This document shows, piece by piece, positions 63,632-64,000 of a DNA stretch of 64,000 nucleotides; within the stretch, counting starts at the first letter, position 1; every line of letters starts with the position of its first letter. The DNA lies in contig NW_015622543.1 of assembly GCF_000835495.1 (NCBI RefSeq), forward strand, positions 806,001 through 870,000, written 5' to 3'. The position numbers and the translations under genes are program-made. Under the pieces are notes generated by a model. The model saw only the letters and a list, made by a program, of their open reading frames with translations. It searched no databases and was not told the origin of the DNA. Source of the stretch: Cladophialophora immunda (lineage: Eukaryota; Ascomycota; Eurotiomycetes; Chaetothyriales; Herpotrichiellaceae).

Positions 63632-64000
63632 TCAACTCTCTCCCCAGTTGTGTTTGGTTCCCAACACCGCCAATAGCACCACCAGTGCGCATACCACAAC
63701 ACCAACGGCGCTCATCCATCGATTCAGATTCCTCCACCACCGTGCGTTTTGGAATTTGAGCTCCGCCACACCCGCGGCGTGCCGTTCATAGCGAAGTCTG
63801 GCCAAGATGTCCATGGATTCCCACTCCTGCTCTGCTTGCGAACACTCGGAACTAAACCGTTGGGATAGTGAATAACGCAACGATTGCGCTCGGGGCTGCG
63901 ACTGCTGTTGAGGGTGTGATTGACGTTGTCTTTGACGCTGCTCTTGGACGACTTGCTTCTCAATGTCCCCAAAGCTCGCAGGCCTAGTGGGAAGGGGCAG
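63632..64000 (-). CDS. C-terminal part of a tail-anchored protein (cut by right edge)
   Basis: Minus-strand frame open from the window edge to TGA at 63634-63632, at least 122 residues. The visible part starts with polar Gln/Arg-rich sequence (QEQRQRQRQSHPQQQSQPR), continues with an amphipathic helix (EQEWESMDILARLRYERHAA, GVAELKFQNARWWRNLNRWM) and ends in a single hydrophobic span (VGVVVCALVVLLAVLG) followed by only eight residues. This is the layout of a tail-anchored membrane protein or of a protein with a C-terminal transmembrane helix. I do not recognise the family; the start lies outside the window. An upstream intron cannot be excluded. Confidence 0.7.
   Translation of the reverse strand: MPLPTRPASFGDIEKQVVQEQRQRQRQSHPQQQSQPRAQSLRYSLSQRFSSECSQAEQEWESMDILARLRYERHAAGVAELKFQNARWWRNLNRWMSAVGVVVCALVVLLAVLGTKHNWGES

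Overview
The window is a compact, intron-bearing nuclear segment from a filamentous ascomycete (Pezizomycotina; Eurotiomycetes or Dothideomycetes seem most likely, but the sequence alone does not settle the class). Genes carry short 46-184 nt GT-AG introns with CTAAC/CTGAC-type branch points. A single dispersed 5S rRNA gene lies among protein genes. Several families are typical of filamentous ascomycetes: an Opi1-domain factor, a PsiD-type decarboxylase, a fungal-specific transcription-factor-domain protein, a TNT-type Pol beta-barrel protein and a DUF7721 protein. I find no CRISPR array, no prokaryotic-style operon and no intact transposon.

Layout. 0-6 kb: the N-terminal part of the Sin3 corepressor (cut by the left edge), a glycine-rich DUF7721 protein, the mitochondrial Fe-S co-chaperone Jac1 and a gene for a retrotransposon-derived Pol beta-barrel domain. 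6-18 kb is sparser: an unknown proline-rich protein, a fungal TF-domain protein without a zinc cluster, an MFS monocarboxylate-type carrier and a PsiD-like phosphatidylserine-decarboxylase-family enzyme arranged tail to tail with the carrier. 18-21 kb is mostly relics: a small ORF fragment, a tRNA-like locus with a large insertion in the anticodon loop, and a degraded or frameshifted gene. 21-51 kb is dense housekeeping territory: Opi1, Sec10 (exocyst), Cox17, Prp45/SKIP, a methyltransferase, 5S rRNA, an M43 metalloprotease, a Cdc50-family flippase subunit, a triose-phosphate-transporter-family carrier, a secreted-type alpha/beta-hydrolase, a PUF protein, a KPWE-domain (Pex39-like) protein, a Myb-like plus WD40 protein, a DUF6640 membrane protein and QPRTase (Bna6). 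52-56.7 kb holds no gene I can support. 56.7-64 kb holds a regulator-like protein with an integrase-type H2C2 zinc-binding domain, an unknown membrane-anchored or secreted protein, the HDEL receptor Erd2, and the 3' end of a tail-anchored protein cut by the right edge.

The genes do not form one pathway. Loose themes are mitochondrial metal handling (Jac1, Cox17), membrane lipid and trafficking functions (Opi1, Cdc50-type, Sec10, Sly41-like, Erd2) and chromatin/RNA control (Sin3, WD40 protein, Prp45, PUF). The most interesting items are the two separate genes built from retroelement Pol domains (beta-barrel protease-like and integrase zinc-binding), the TF-domain / carrier / decarboxylase neighbourhood at 10-18 kb, the KPWE and Myb-WD40 proteins, and two in-frame, stop-free introns in opi1 and prp45.

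Exon boundaries were assigned by eye from splice motifs and reading-frame continuity; identities rest on motif recognition, not database searches.
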